Positions 46,909 through 59,900 are shown, counted from the stretch's first letter. The stretch: DNA of 64,000 nt from Akebia trifoliata (GCA_017979445.1 CM030711.1:45555560-45619559); one strand, 5' to 3'. The notes: a model not told the origin generated them from the sequence alone. Numbers and translations are program-made.

Positions 46909-49244
46909 GAATTGCATAAAAACAAAGGTAAATTAGCTATTTACCCATAAAGAAATAAAATGATAGGGAGCATGATGGCCAAACCATTGGAAAGGTAAAG
47001 TGATAGAGGAAATGATAGATATGAAACTCAAACAATCCACCACATGTTGCAATTTTCTTGGCCTACCATATAACATGCACATGTGAAACAGAACCGATGG
47101 GTTAAAGATAATGTCCTTCTACAAACAGCAAGGTTGTTCTTGATTCTATAAATGAAGCTCAAGTTCAATTCTTCTTGACCAAGAACAAGTTGCATCAAAA
47201 ATCAAAACCCCAAGGCGAAGCATAGAAAGCTCGACCCACTCCCACCCCCCACTCCTTACATGCTTCATGTAGGACCATCCCTCGGGTGTAGAATGAAAAG
47301 AACCCAAGCTCTGGAGCAAAATCATTTTTTCTCCTCTTATTGCTTTTCCTCGTTGAACATTGGACAGACCGACCAATAAATACTGCAATTTACATTTCTC
47401 TAAATCAATACTTCTCATATTCACAAATGTCTGTTTTTTTTCCTTGCATTGTTGTTTCCTTTTGCAAATGCATAAAACACCGTTTTTTTTTTTTTTGATA
47501 AGTAAATGCTAAAGCACCATTTCTTCTATTAATGTTTAGAAACTATTAAATTTTCTACAACGTGACAAGCAACGGGTAATTAGGACCATAATCATACTCA
47601 CATCACAAGGAAAATACTGACTTGCACCACAAAGAAAATGTAAAGTAGATCGAAACAAGAAAGTTAAATCACAATCACAGCACCTGTTAGGAGTAACCTC
47701 AAAACCAACAATGCGAGCCAAGTCAGTCTCAAGATCCTTGTGATACATGACTTTGAAGCTCAAGTGGTTATTGATGAAGTATTTCTGATCTTTGCTCTGC
47801 AGAAACATGACAATGCGTGAAATAAAATACAGGGGACAAAAATTAAGCATAGAGCAAGCATCATGTGAAACTAACCCCGGCATAGTTCCCTTTGAACCCA
47901 ACACGGAAACCATGTTCATAAGCGGTGGACTGTGCTCCATCCCTCCTTTGTCTAGGAACTGCAACAGGAAGGTTATCCAAAATCCTGAATATACATCCAA
48001 AGATGTCAGTAAAGTAAAATAGAATATTACTATAAAGTGATGATTCTTGTTAACTTTATTGAAATAATGTTGCCAAGAGAAAGAGAAGAGACCCTAATTA
48101 ATAGCAAAAAAACCAAAATTTAGCGGAAGAAGTAAATTTTTTCAACTGTATATACAGGATTAACATCTACGATGTTAATGTACTTACATGTTTACACGGT
48201 ACTCATCACTAATTTTCTCCTTAAAGTTCTTTGCAGCTGCAGCATCAATCGTCATCCGACAGGCTACTTTGCATGTTTGTTCTTCTCCCATTAGAAACTG
48301 GGGTATAATCCATCCAATTAAATCCACAAAAACACAGAACCACAAATTTAGAGAAACAAAGTTTTCTAAGTGCAACACTTATTATTTTTTATTAGCTTCC
48401 AAGTGAAAAATTGAACATTAGAATGAAGATAATCCAGGGAACAAGTAAAGGGACTCACTGTGTAAACGGAGTTCTCAATGCGATCACCTCGAAGTACCTC
48501 TCCCAAATTTTCGGCACTGTTCTTAATCTTATTGGGCTTACAATATTTAAGGAAATAATAATCATAAGGAAGTTGTGTCTTTGTTGATGAAAGCTTGTTC
48601 ACTTTGACTTGAAGGGGATCACCCTGTGCAAGAACGGGAAAATCATGAGACCAAGAATCAATATTTGTTCAATAACTAACTAAAACGAAAGGAAGTCAAA
48701 CTATAAGTACACAAGAAAATAATACAGAAATTAAAACAATAAAATAAAGAAAGCTCACTTATCAACAATTATTTTCTTACTCTATTAGTAGGAAATTAGT
48801 TAACGAGCAAAACGAGGAGTTCCTTCAAAAATTCAATTTGAGTTATTACAAATCCCAATGTCCACCCCATCAATGAATTGACAAGGAAAAGCTTTACTGT
48901 GAGACCAAAAACTTCCACTTCCAAGTTTTGCATGCATCCGCTCTTTATCATATAACATTTCCTCCATGTGCTAATAATTGTAGGAAAACAGAGTAAAACC
49001 AATCACAATGACTAGACTTCATGCTAATTGTAATCTTGTAAAATGGGGTGAGACCCATAGCTCAGTTGGTTTGACACATTGCAAAGCAACCTTGAGGTTG
49101 TGGGTTCAAGTCCTATCAATAAAAAAAAATCTTGAAATAATGGCCTATTAATTGCCTACTCCATCAAGAAGGACTATTGTGAGGTGAAAAGGGAGGATAT
49201 TTTAACAGCTGAGAATATGTATTCTGGTTCTCTTAGGGAAGAAC

Positions 49245-49276
<32 letters not shown>

Positions 49277-50238
49277 TATTCAAAAACTCTTTGCTGTCAT
49301 CTACACAAAGATGTTTCGCTTGAGGAATGCTGGGGAACTCTCACCAACAAGGCATCTACTCACTCTCTTCATAGTCTATAAGTGGTAACATTATATTTTT
49401 AAATTAGAAAAAAAAATACATTAACATGGACATGTGCCCAACAAAGAGGCGGCCGACTAGACACTTTTACTTAAGCAAGTGCTACCAGAATTCCTCTCCA
49501 TTCTTATTGACCCCAGAGTAGCTGTGTGCATAGACCTATCTTCTATATAGGGAACTCTATACTTTCTAGTCATGCAGTTTTTTTGCTTCTTGTCCTGATA
49601 AAAATTTCTCTACTTAACAAGAGAATACCCAAAAGGGATCGAACAACGACTGAAATGAGTGGACCGATAAAGAATATCAAGTAACAAACAGCAAAATCCA
49701 TACTACCAACTTATTGAAGTAGATCAACAATTTGCCCGATAATCATTCGGAGATCCAATAATCTATTCTGTTTAATACCCAAACAATCCCTAAAACCAGA
49801 TTGCATTGAAGATCTAGAAACTGACAGATTTGATTATTCTCATTTCCATTCACTCAGCATATCCAAAAACCACAAAATCTCAAAAACCCAGACCCAAAAT
49901 GAACCGATTGATTATGATACATCAAAACCCAGATCTTAAAACCCTAGATCCAAATCCGTACAAATTAAAAAACCCAATTCCCAAATCAGTAAATGAGTTG
50001 AAATAAATATCTAAAAGACATTTAGAAAGCTGACTAACATTAATTATTAAAAGATCTTCTGAAACTAAACAATTTCAGATCTATTTTCTTCTACAACAAA
50101 TTAAAAATAATATATATATGGAAGAAAACAGACCCTTTGAAAATCGCGAGGTGCAACACCTGGGAGATAGAACGAATGCGCTGAAGAGATGAGATAAAGA
50201 GCGAAAAAGAAGATCGTGATCCAAGCGAAGCTACTCAT
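44369..50238 (-). CDS. TMN7: Transmembrane 9 superfamily protein, TMN7 type (seven exons)
   Basis: Exons in transcription order: 50238-50134, 48623-48459, 48297-48188, 47984-47876, 47796-47684, 45760-45610, 45526-44369. All introns are GT-AG, phases agree, and the product is 636 residues. Residues 1-22 are a signal peptide (FAWITIFFFALYLISSAHS). A lumenal N-terminal domain follows (FYLPGVAPRDF, YDYYFLKYC, FFINN-like YFINNHLSFKV). Nine membrane helices begin near residue 279 (WFSIINSLMIVLFLSGMVAM). The C-terminus RKIYSSVKID carries the KXD/E Golgi retention signal of plant EMP/TM9 proteins. The long last exon encoding the whole membrane domain is typical. TM9 proteins (EMP70 family) reside in Golgi and endosomes and influence protein sorting; the exact role of TMN7 is poorly defined. 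It is divergently oriented to RHD3. Introns hold a SINE and microsatellites, and a MITE sits just upstream of the start. Confidence 0.93.
46617..46838 (+). mobile_element. tRNA-derived SINE in TMN7 intron
   Basis: GGGTGCAATGGCCAAGGC (A-box region) is followed by GGTCTTGAGTTCAAGCC (B box, near 46667-46683) and a body with TACTTACCTGGTATATGG and GCATGTGCCGGGG, related to 39735-39905. It ends at a (TA)n tract instead of poly(A). It is antisense to TMN7, in the intron between exons 5 and 6. Confidence 0.65.
46839..46900. repeat. (TA)n microsatellite
   Basis: Almost pure TA alternation directly after the SINE in the same TMN7 intron; it may have grown from the SINE tail. Confidence 0.85.
49047..49129 (+). 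mobile_element. tRNA-derived SINE head in TMN7 intron 1
   Basis: A near-consensus A box TAGCTCAGTTGG (49058-49069) and B box GGTTCAAGTCC (49103-49113) are followed by an A-run at 49120-49129. This is the best-preserved Pol III promoter in the window. It is not a tRNA gene: no acceptor stem or anticodon arm pairs correctly. The same family is present as a tandem pair at 18691-19078. A body after the A-run (to about 49420) is possible. It is antisense to TMN7. Confidence 0.7.
49243..49275. repeat. Poly(C) and (CA)n microsatellite
   Basis: A run of C followed by CA repeats within TMN7 intron 1. Confidence 0.85.
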
Positions 50239-50386
50239 CTTCGATGGCGAGAGCGAGAGCGAGAGAGAGAGAGTCTCACATACGCGAAACGAAGAATTTT
50301 TTGTGAGCTTTGAGCAAGAAAAATGATATAAAGTCTCCGGAAGATTAAAATATTGAGAGTCAGTCAAAATGAATGGTTTTCTTCTT

Positions 50387-50560
50387 GAATAATGCTACAG
50401 TGATCCCATGATTTAACCTCACATAGCACATCTTGACGTGAAAGTAGGGGAACCATAGATACTTTTCATCGAGATACGAATCATCCATAGTTTCTATCCA
50501 CTTTCACGTCAAGATGCGTTACATGAAGTACAATTTGAGATCACTGCACCGTGACTATTC
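50387..50560. mobile_element. MITE with 10-bp duplication in the TMN7 promoter
   Basis: A 174-bp foldback element. The arms GAATAATGCTACAGTGATC and (reverse-complemented right) GAATAGTCACGGTGCAGTGA flank inner arms CATCTTGACGTGAAAG / CTTTCACGTCAAGATG. Direct repeats TTTTCTTCTT lie at 50377-50386 and 50561-50570. A 9-11-bp duplication suggests a Mutator-like origin. It begins only 149 bp upstream of the TMN7 ATG, so it lies in the promoter or leader. Confidence 0.75.
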
Positions 50561-50734
50561 TTTTCTTCTTTGTTATGTTTTGAGGACGTAAGTGTAGAAT
50601 CAACTTCCTGCCAAGGCGGTAAGCCACGTAGAAATCTGATGTGTCACGAATTATAAGACATCTGTGAAATGGATACCCATTGGATCAGATGGATCCAGAA
50701 CCAATACGATTTATTTTACTTTTACTAATTATGA

Positions 50735-50890
50735 TCTGACTTGAAAATTTTCACTCCGTCGACGTGGCAAGTGCACAAAACCATAGATTTATTTCCTTGT
50801 GTATCCCTAACAAAAATTTCTATGATTCTACTTATATGCACTTACCTCATCAACTGAGTACAGATCAAGTGAAATTTTTTCAAGTCAGAA
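50735..50890. mobile_element. Foldback MITE related to 38222-38427
   Basis: Arms CTGACTTGAAAATTTTCACT, then GACGTGGCAAGTGCAC, mirrored by GTGCACTTA-like TATGCACTTACCTCA, AACTGAGTACAGATCAAGTG and TTTTCAAGTCAG. Inner CACAAAACCATAGAT resembles the copies at 38222 and 52190. No coding sequence. Confidence 0.65.
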
Positions 50891-52189
50891 TACTCTTATA
50901 CTATTTTGGAAACCAAACGCAATCAAAAAATGTGTAAGACAATTAATTTAACATCTTTAAGGGAAGGAAGTAATCCATTAGCGTAATATTATGGGCTCAA
51001 ATCAATTTCATCTTGATCATCTACTTCATTCCCTTGATATTTGGATTGAGTGATCATACTTAAATTATTGGGTGTTTAGTACCAATCACTTTCAAAGACA
51101 TGGATTTGATGGAAAAAATTTGTTTTTTGAATTTTTTTAAATTTATTTTCTAAATCAGATCTAAGTCAAGATCACAAAAGATTGAATTGTTAATTTTTTT
51201 TTTCTAAAATAACTTTTTCTCATCCGTTGGATCTGTGCTACAGGAATCGTGTGCTATAGAGGATTCACTTCCGTGGAGGTTTGTTCTGGACGTGTATAAT
51301 TATCATTTTCGTTTTTTGATCTCTAAATAGAATAAATGTTCAAGAGTGTGTCAAATCTATGATTAGAGGTTTATAATGAAGTTTTCCCCCCATCATTTTT
51401 GAAAGATGAAGAGCTCACCTTGACAAGTATTGTCAAAATACTCAAAAATACACATATTTGCAATCTTTGTAATATTAGGATAATGTTTAGCGTTGTTATA
51501 ATATATTCATTTTAATGTATTTGGGGGTCATCTATTTAGTGACAAGCTTACCTCTTTTAACTTTAAACAAATAAAACAACCAGTTCATCTTTTAAAAAAA
51601 ATAATAGGCTCACTACTCTTGAAAAGTGGTGTGCTCGCCACTAGATAGATTTTCTTAAAATACCATAAATACTTACATTAATTATAATAAAGGTATTGTT
51701 AACATGTTTCCTAATGGCAGTTGTTAAATTGTAATAAATACACTTTGGAAATAAAGCATTTGAGGGTATTTTGAGTAAAAAAATAAAAATAAAAAAATAT
51801 TTGGATGGCATTTTTTTTTTTTTAAGAAATTCAATTTTCAAAGTGTATTTATTGCAGCTTAGCATGAACCCTTTGGGCACTTGTTAACAAAACCCTATAA
51901 TAAATAGACATGCACTTTAATAAGAAATTACACTTCCACTTAGATTGGGATTTGGACACAATGCTAAAATATATGCATTTTTTTGGGGGAGGTTTATCCA
52001 ATGGCAAGTATATCACATTTCAAAAAACAATTGCGTCGTTTTGTAATAAAGAAATGAACACTTAGATAAAAAAATTCACTAAGTGAATCTTTAAGTTACT
52101 GACCAAAAATTAGGCGATATATAGAAAGATTATCTTATATTAGGTTATATAAAAGCATTTTTTTCTAAATCATTTATCGTTAATGATTT
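50891..52189. other. Gene-free stretch between TMN7 and RHD3, first part
   Basis: No gene. Contains a partial CCTCTGTAG-family trace near 51215-51285 (GTGCTACAGG, GTGCTATAGAGGATTC) and a repeat phrase GTATTTATTGCA shared with 34360. Otherwise AT-rich and featureless to me. Confidence 0.45.
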
Positions 52190-52430
52190 TTTGACTCAAA
52201 AATGTTCATCCGGTCTATACTCAACTGATGTGGTAAGGGCACAAAATTGTTTGATTGTTTTCCTTATGTATCTTGAAGAAAAAGATCCATGGTTTTGTGC
52301 CCTTGACAAGTCACCGCATATAAACCCTTGTAGAAAATTGTTTGATTGTTTTCCTTATGTATCTTGAAGAAAAAGATCCATGGTTTTGTGCCCTTGACAA
52401 GTCAATCGCATATAAACCCTTGTAGTAATC
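52190..52430. repeat. 91-bp tandem duplication in a foldback MITE relative
   Basis: The left part CGGTCTATACTCAACTGATG, GGGCACAAAA matches the MITE family at 38222 and 50735. A 91-bp unit starting AAAATTGTTTGATTG at 52243 is repeated at 52334 almost without change (one copy has GTCACCGC, the other GTCAATCGC), so the duplication is recent. Confidence 0.75.
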
Positions 52431-52858
52431 TCCCGTTTAATTCTTGAAAAATTCATGAATTTTTTGCTTATCTCAATAAAAGTATTAATCTCCGGATTAT
52501 TAAACTAGTTTCAATAATTCACGAATTTTTAGTTTAAAAAGAATAAAATATTATTTTTATGAATTTTTACAAAACACGATGGAAAAAAAAATGCTACTAT
52601 AACTTGTTGTATATTGTAAAGTGTAAATTTGTAAGTTGTGACATATAACACAAGTTGACTGAAGCAGTTGTACTTCAAAATTTTAGAGGAATCCATATTT
52701 TTATATAACAAATGTCCATTTTATCTTTAAAAAAATAATGACACAATCCAATACATTTATTTGAGATTACATCTTAATTTTCTAAATTGATGATTTATCC
52801 CTTCATTTTGGTCTTCTTTTAAAAATCAATAGAACAATAACCTTAATGTCCTCATTAT

Positions 52859-53068
52859 TATTATTATTATTTATTAGAAAGGTATTTGGGCCAGCTTGCG
52901 CACACCAACTATTCCCTCTTCCCCGAACAAGGCCTACAAACACAGAGTTTTAATCATGCAGTCCATGGCCACTGATATTAGTAGTCGATGGGAATTGAAC
53001 TTGAGACCATAGGGGGAGCACACCCCTTGACCCCGAAATGCTACCACTTGACTACCCATCTGATGGTT
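52859..53068 (-). mobile_element. Au SINE with 16-bp target duplication
   Basis: Flanked by perfect direct repeats TTAATGTCCTCATTAT (52843-52858 and 53069-53084). On the minus strand it starts near CATCAGATGGGTAGTCAAGT, has GGTCTCAAGTTCAATTCCC as B box, and ends GTGTGCGCAAGCTGGCCCAA, ATACC, then an ATAATAATA tail. The 3' end is the Au SINE signature. It lies about 0.9 kb before the RHD3 start. Confidence 0.88.
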
Positions 53069-53928
53069 TTAATGTCCTCATTATCACCACCATCATTATT
53101 ACCATCATCACCATCACTATCATATGGCCAACTTTTTTATTTTCGAATTTTTGAAGCCTATGTTGCATATTTTTCATTTATCGAATTTGAGATCGGATTT
53201 TTGCAATTCAAATCGAATAGAACTTAAATTTTTTCCGTATTCCAAATTGCTAACAAGCGTATAGACGGAGAATTTTATGAGTCAGAAAATCACGACTCGT
53301 CGTTTAACTTTCATCAGTAATCATACAAAATCAAACGATACAAATTCTAGTTGACGTGGCCGAACTTTATTAATTCAACTAATATTCGTCCAATTTGATG
53401 TTCACATTGGAAATCTGTATACGAGTCAGGTTTAAAAACGTCAAGACCGAGGTGACCGAGATGACTCTTTTGAGTCAATATATTGTCACTCGTTCTACCA
53501 CCCTGCACCTGCATGTGCAGGGTTAGAATTCTGTTACGTCAACTCAGAGTTCGGTGCGTCGAATTCAAACTTCAAAGATGAAGGGAGAACGCATAAAGAA
53601 GATTGAGAAATATACACGGTTGGTTGGTTCCAGACAAGTCGGTATCAAATACGGCAAATCTCTCTAACCCAAACCTCACCATCTTTTCCTCGCCCAATCC
53701 GTAGGTTTATTCGAAATTCGAATCGAAAAACACGTTTTTCGATTTTTAACTTTTTCTTTCTTTCAATTTTTCTTATCTTAATTTTTTTTTTGATAAGTTT
53801 CCTAATCTTAATCTTACAGGGCAACCTAAAACATAATTTTAAGAGTATTAAAAGAAGATTTTTGAGGTTCATTTGGGCTGTTAATCTGTTCTTCTTCATT
53901 TGGTCTACCTAATAGTCAATCTTTTTCA

Positions 53929-56900
53929 ATGGGTATCTCTCATGTCTCCTTCAATCACATTTTTTTTTTCTGCACGTTCGATTATGATCAAGATGTTTTT
54001 TGTGTGTGTAATCTAGTCTCTTTGGGTGATTTTATGATCTGGGTTTCATTGCATTTAGTGTCACAATGGATCTGTTGTTTATTTTAATTATAGGGGTGGC
54101 GATATAGAGATTCTCTATTGCAGTGCATCATGTGGTTTGTTTTGTCTTTGGAATTGCTTTTTTTTTTGTATTAATTTGTTTCTAAAGATAAGAGGAAGAA
54201 ATGAAGAATCTCTATATGATTTCTATTGATTTATGGAAAACATCCAACTTATAGAAAACATCCAACAAAACACCTAGAGAGCTAACTTGATGAGTATTGG
54301 GAAATAAAGGAGCCCTAAATGGATACATTGATATAACTAATGGCATATACGTGAGGGCTTGTGACTAGTGTGAGAAAAAATGGATGGGATACGAATGAGT
54401 TCCCACTTACAATTGCTTCGCATTAGGGATCAATTTCGAGTCCGTATTTATTTTTCCTAGTTATAGATAAAGTGACTGCTTATATTCAAGAATATGTACC
54501 TTGGTTTATGTTATTTGCAGACAGATTCTATGGTATTAGTTGACGGGAATGGAGGAGTCGACACAAAACTAGGATTATGGAGATACATGTTGGAGTCCAA
54601 GGGCTTTGAAATAAGTAGAACCAAGGCCGAGCATGTAACGTGTACATTTAGCATTGACAACCAAGAGGAGGAATGTCCAGTAAAAAATTGATGGTCTAGA
54701 AATACCCCAATGTGACCACTTTTTATTTTTAGGGTTTGATATATATAAGGATGCAGTTATTGAAGAAGATGTTGCTCAGAGAATCAAAGTTGGATTGTTA
54801 AAGTGGAGGTGCGTTTTTGGAGTGTTATGTGACAGATACATACAATCAAATTAAAAGGAAAATTTTATCTGATGATTGGAAGACCAACTATGTTTTATGG
54901 GGTTAAATGTTGTACGATCAAGAAAAACGTGTTAATCAAATGAGCGGCTTGGAAAAAAATGGTTAATAAATAGAGCATATTAGAGATGAGGATATTGAGA
55001 TGGATGACTGAAAAGACTATGAAGGATAAAATTATAAATGAATGCATTGAGAAACTCTAGGAGTAGCTCTAATAAGCGATGAACTAAGAGAAAGTTGGTT
55101 GAGATGGTTTGGACATGAGCGTGAGGAAGACCCAAAATAACGTGGATGGAGATAATGAAAGCATATATAAACTCACTTTGAATAACAAAATTTATGGCTT
55201 TGGACATGGTGAAATGTAGGAAAAAGATTCTTTTGTCCAACCCCAAATCTTTGAGATAAGACTATCTTGTAGATGATTGTCAAGGATGGTATGCTCGGAG
55301 TGTCAACATGAGAGCTTATACCCTAATCCATCTCTTTCTTTCTTGGGACATTTTATTATTGTTTGTAGAATCAAACCTAGAAAGTGCCACATTTTAAAGC
55401 AATTTGCCCTCCAATTAAATTTTTGAGGTTCTTATGTGCTTGGAAAGTTGTTGATCTATATTTAACTCATATTATATAAACTTCATAAATTACTAAAATA
55501 TGTCTTTTCACTGATATGTTCATATGACTATTTTTTCTTGCAGCAAAGGACGATGAATGTTGCTCTACTCACCTCATTGATGGAGATGGTACATTTAATG
55601 TCACTGGCCTTGATAATTTTGTGAAGGCAGTGAAGCTGGGAGACTGTGGACTTTCCTATGCTATAGTTTCCATCATGGGTCCACAAAGTAGTGGTATGCA
55701 TGCCATACCACAACCTGGGTTGAAAACCTGCCTTTCAACAACTAATTACTAACCACCAACTTGCTTGCTTATTACAAAAAAAATACAACTTTTCTATCAT
55801 CTCACCAGAAGGGCCTTTTTTTAATTAAGTTATTAGTCAGGCAGTTCCTTCCTTTTGTTTCCTCAGAAAAAGCTTATATTTTGAAATGTGCTTCCTAGTT
55901 TTTGGTTTGCAGATTATCATTTGTTTTACACTTTTGCCTTTTACCACAACATCATAACATGGCACCTACCAAAGTTGGGTATTAATCAGTGATAAAAGAT
56001 CTTGACAATAAAACACTTAGCGAGGTAAAGTAGCAAATCATTCAACCTGTTTGGACTCCTTATAATGTTATCAATGAAGTTCCTTTTTTTTTCTTTGTTT
56101 GACATCACGTAAGTGCTAAAAACTCCAAAGGGATATGGGGGACATTTGTGTCACAGTCAAGAGGTTTGTTTGGGGAAAAGTTGAAAATTATGGACCATTG
56201 TGTCTTTTGCATTATTCTGGTGAATTTGGATATAATGGAAGAGTGTAATATTTAAAGATCATTTTTGGTCCTTGCGGGACGATGGGTCTTAGTTTTGGAA
56301 TATCTCGGGAATAAGATTCATATAGCCAACGCCTAATCTTTGGAATAAGGCTTTGTTGTTTTTGTACTACCCATTTGGCTTTGGATATCTCTCACGAATT
56401 TGCTTCTTTTTTTTTTTTGGTTTCACTTTTTATCCACTAACTATATTGGAGTGAGATAACATGTTCATTCTATTTTTTGACTTCTAAAACTAAGGATAGG
56501 AATGGAGGTGAACACTTGTTATCTTGAAACTGTGAAGATCTTGATAAACACTGGAATCACCTTTGTTACCCCACTAGTACTCTTAATTAGTAAGGCTTTT
56601 CGAGTATTCTCCTTGTGTCACATTAGTAATTATATTATTCTCCTTCTTCCCTACAAATGTATATTTTATAATTCTCAACCCATGAACAATGCCAAAGGTG
56701 TGGGGGATTTCTAGGACTTCCATCGATGCCTCGAGATATGCCTCTCACAATCTTGATCTTCGAGAACAATATTCATTCACCAGACATAAAAACCAAGAAA
56801 GAGAAGAGATACACAAAGAGGCAATCTTTTCCTGAGGTTCATTGCCTAATCTGATGACTACATACTCGGGCCCTATGGAGCTAATTCACTATTCATCTAC

Positions 56901-59900
56901 AAAATACAACTTTGGTGTTCTTGTTGAAAGATCTACTCTTATTACAACCCTTTTTCACCCTTCCCCATAGAAATAGTGATACTCAAATGGAAAAAGGTAA
57001 ATAAATATAACAACAAATCTTTCTTAAATCAAGAGATTGACTCCTTTCCAAAAGTATATGTCTAATCCTTCTTAGATTAGGATAGATTTTGAATTTTGAA
57101 TCTTATTCCTTATATGTTGCACCATGTGGGTGACCCATATGGGAATGTGTAGTATCCCGACCTCCCAACATATGAAGATATCTTGACCTCTAAAGGCAAC
57201 CTGACCTCTGATGATATCCCAACTTCTTATTCCCTAGTCTTATCATGGCTCTTGGGTGCGAAATACACACGTCATTAAGTTGCCCATGTCCAGCCTAGAT
57301 TAGTTGCAATTTATTGCATTTTGACCCACAAATACCTATATATATAAGAGTTGAATCATTTCTTTTATGTTTGGGCAGGGAAGAGCACACTTTTAAACCA
57401 TCTCTTTGGCACAAACTTTAGAGAAATGGATGCTTTTAAGGGAAGGCAAGTTCTTACATTTTCACTCACTTATTTCATCTTTCATCATATTTGATAACAC
57501 TTTGACATTAGAAGATAACAGAATTCATCTATTTCAGGTCTCAAACTACTAATGGTATTTGGTTGGCAAAATGTGCTGATATCTTACCTTGTACACTTGT
57601 CATGGATTTGGAGGGTACTGATGGAAGGGAACGTGGAGAGGTTTCTTTGCAAGACTTTCTACATTTTAATTTTGTCCGTCATTGATGTTATTACGTATAA
57701 GTCACCTCCTTATAAGGTTTTCATAATTCCATTACTATTTCTTGTTGGTGCTCTGTCTTTGTACATTGGTTGTAATCGCCTCATTTTTATAATATTAGAG
57801 ATTATTTGACATTTACTATTCTACCTTAAGAATTTCAGGTCTGAATATGAGAACATACCCATGTTACATTTTAATGTATGATAAACATTCTTTTTGTACT
57901 TTATATCTGCAGGCCCTTCTCTTCCTTCTACTTGGATTTATGTTACTCTGAAATCCCTGCATGGTATCATGGTTCCAATAGCTAATCCTCTTTTGTTTTG
58001 TCCACATGGCTTTCTGAGGTTTTGATTAATATAGTTTCCATCTTTTTTTCTCTGACTTATAACTGTAGAGCAAGACCTTTACATTGTTGGAATGGTAAGG
58101 GTTGTATTTACTATATATGGTTCTTAAACCATTGCATTAGTTTCTTACTGTATCTGTTGGAAATTCTGATAAAATTTTACACATTATTGTCTTTGTTTTG
58201 TCAAGTTTCCTTACTGTTCTGAAATTTCTATAAATGCATCCATGCTTGTTTTTCCTCATGTAATGTTTCTGTATCATTTCCAGGATGATACCGCATTTGA
58301 GAAGCAAAGTGCACTTTTCGCTCTTGCGGTATCAGATATAGTCCTCATAAACATGTAAGCTCAATGGTTTACCATAAACAAGGTTTCTTCTTCATATTAT
58401 GCTGTCAATTTGAGGCAAGGTGCCTGTATATGGTATCTATTTAATGTAATGATAATGTAGTGCAATCATGCTTTAGATAACTACTTCAGGGATAGTATTG
58501 GCATATCAGTTTTGTTCACTCATTACTGGCATTTTTGTAAATACTGTTTCAAGTTATTTTGAATTAAGAGAGGAATGTTTGACCATCTTGGAATGCACAT
58601 CTCTCCATCTCTCATTTATTTGTTCTTCTCTGTTTTTTTTTCTCGTGTTATTTTTCTCTAAAAAATAATGAAACCCTAGCCTAACTAGTTGACTGAGACA
58701 AATAGCAGTTTTTTTTTTTTTTTTTTTTCTTTCTTTAAAGCAAGTTCTTCAGTGAGGAGTAAGGCAGTAACAAGCACTCTGTTGAGAGCAATTGAGCGGG
58801 GGATGAAGTGGAGGTGGGGGGTGAGGGAAGGGGATAAGACTGAGAACTGGTTCTAAGTATGGGATATTGTCTCATCATGATGCCTTAGGTGGCTCAATCA
58901 CATTCGTGAGGTTAAATGGCTCAAATTACCTACAATGGGATACATCAGTTCAGATTTTCCTTATGGCAAAGAAAATGATCATTACCTTACTTTGGAAAAG
59001 CCCTCTTATAGATGCTAGTGAATATAGATAATGGTTTGTAATAATTCTCAAATTATGACATGGTTTTGGAATAGTATGGAGTTTTCAATAAGCTCAAATT
59101 TAATGTTCCTTGAATCAAAAAAAGCCATATGGAAAATTCTTCATGATATATACTCGTCCAAAAGGTATATTTCATGTGTACAACAATTATTTGAGATTTG
59201 TTCCTTTATAAAAGGGATAAAATCCTTGGTGAGTATTACTCTCGTTTGGTGAGGACGTGGGATATGTTCACCAAGGCACTTGGGTGTTGTAAGTGCCCCA
59301 ACTTGAGGGGGGTGTTAGTGTTGATGAAGTTATAAGGCAATTGACTCATGCTTTATTTCATAGTTAATCAGTCTAGTATTGGTATTTATGTTTTTTTCAT
59401 GTAAATAAATTATGTTTTTATAGTAATATTTAAGTATATAAGGGGACCAGGGATTTTCGACTGATGCAGTTAAAAACGATTTCTTTCCACTTTTCTGTTT
59501 CTTCTCTAGTATTCTTTTTCTTCTTCCTCATTTCTCTCAAATATAATGAAAACTTAGTTTACTATAGTTTGCCTCGGTAGATTCTTAGAAGTTATTTTTA
59601 TTTTAGGTGGTGTCATGATATTGGCCGTGAACAGGCTGCAAATAAGCCTCTTCTAAAGACCGTATTCCAGGTATTTTCTATGTACGTCCATTGTGCGAGC
59701 AATTATTTTACATCTGAAAAGTTTTTGATTGTTCGTTACTTCGGTGATATTTATTTGACAGGTCATGATGCGGTTGTTTAGTCCGCGCAAAACAACTTTG
59801 CTGTTTGTCATACGTGATAAAACAAGGGTATATTTCTCAACTACTATCCTATTTTGAGAGCTGTATCTTGAGAATTCCCCTCTCCTGACTGCTAGTTGTC

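Noticed and set aside
49047..49129. tRNA gene
   Set aside because: Good A and B boxes, but no pairing acceptor stem or anticodon arm, and it is followed by an A-run; a tRNA-derived SINE fits better.
57552..57809. 85-codon open frame as an independent gene
   Set aside because: Its start is in a different phase inside exon 4 of RHD3 and it reads on into the intron.
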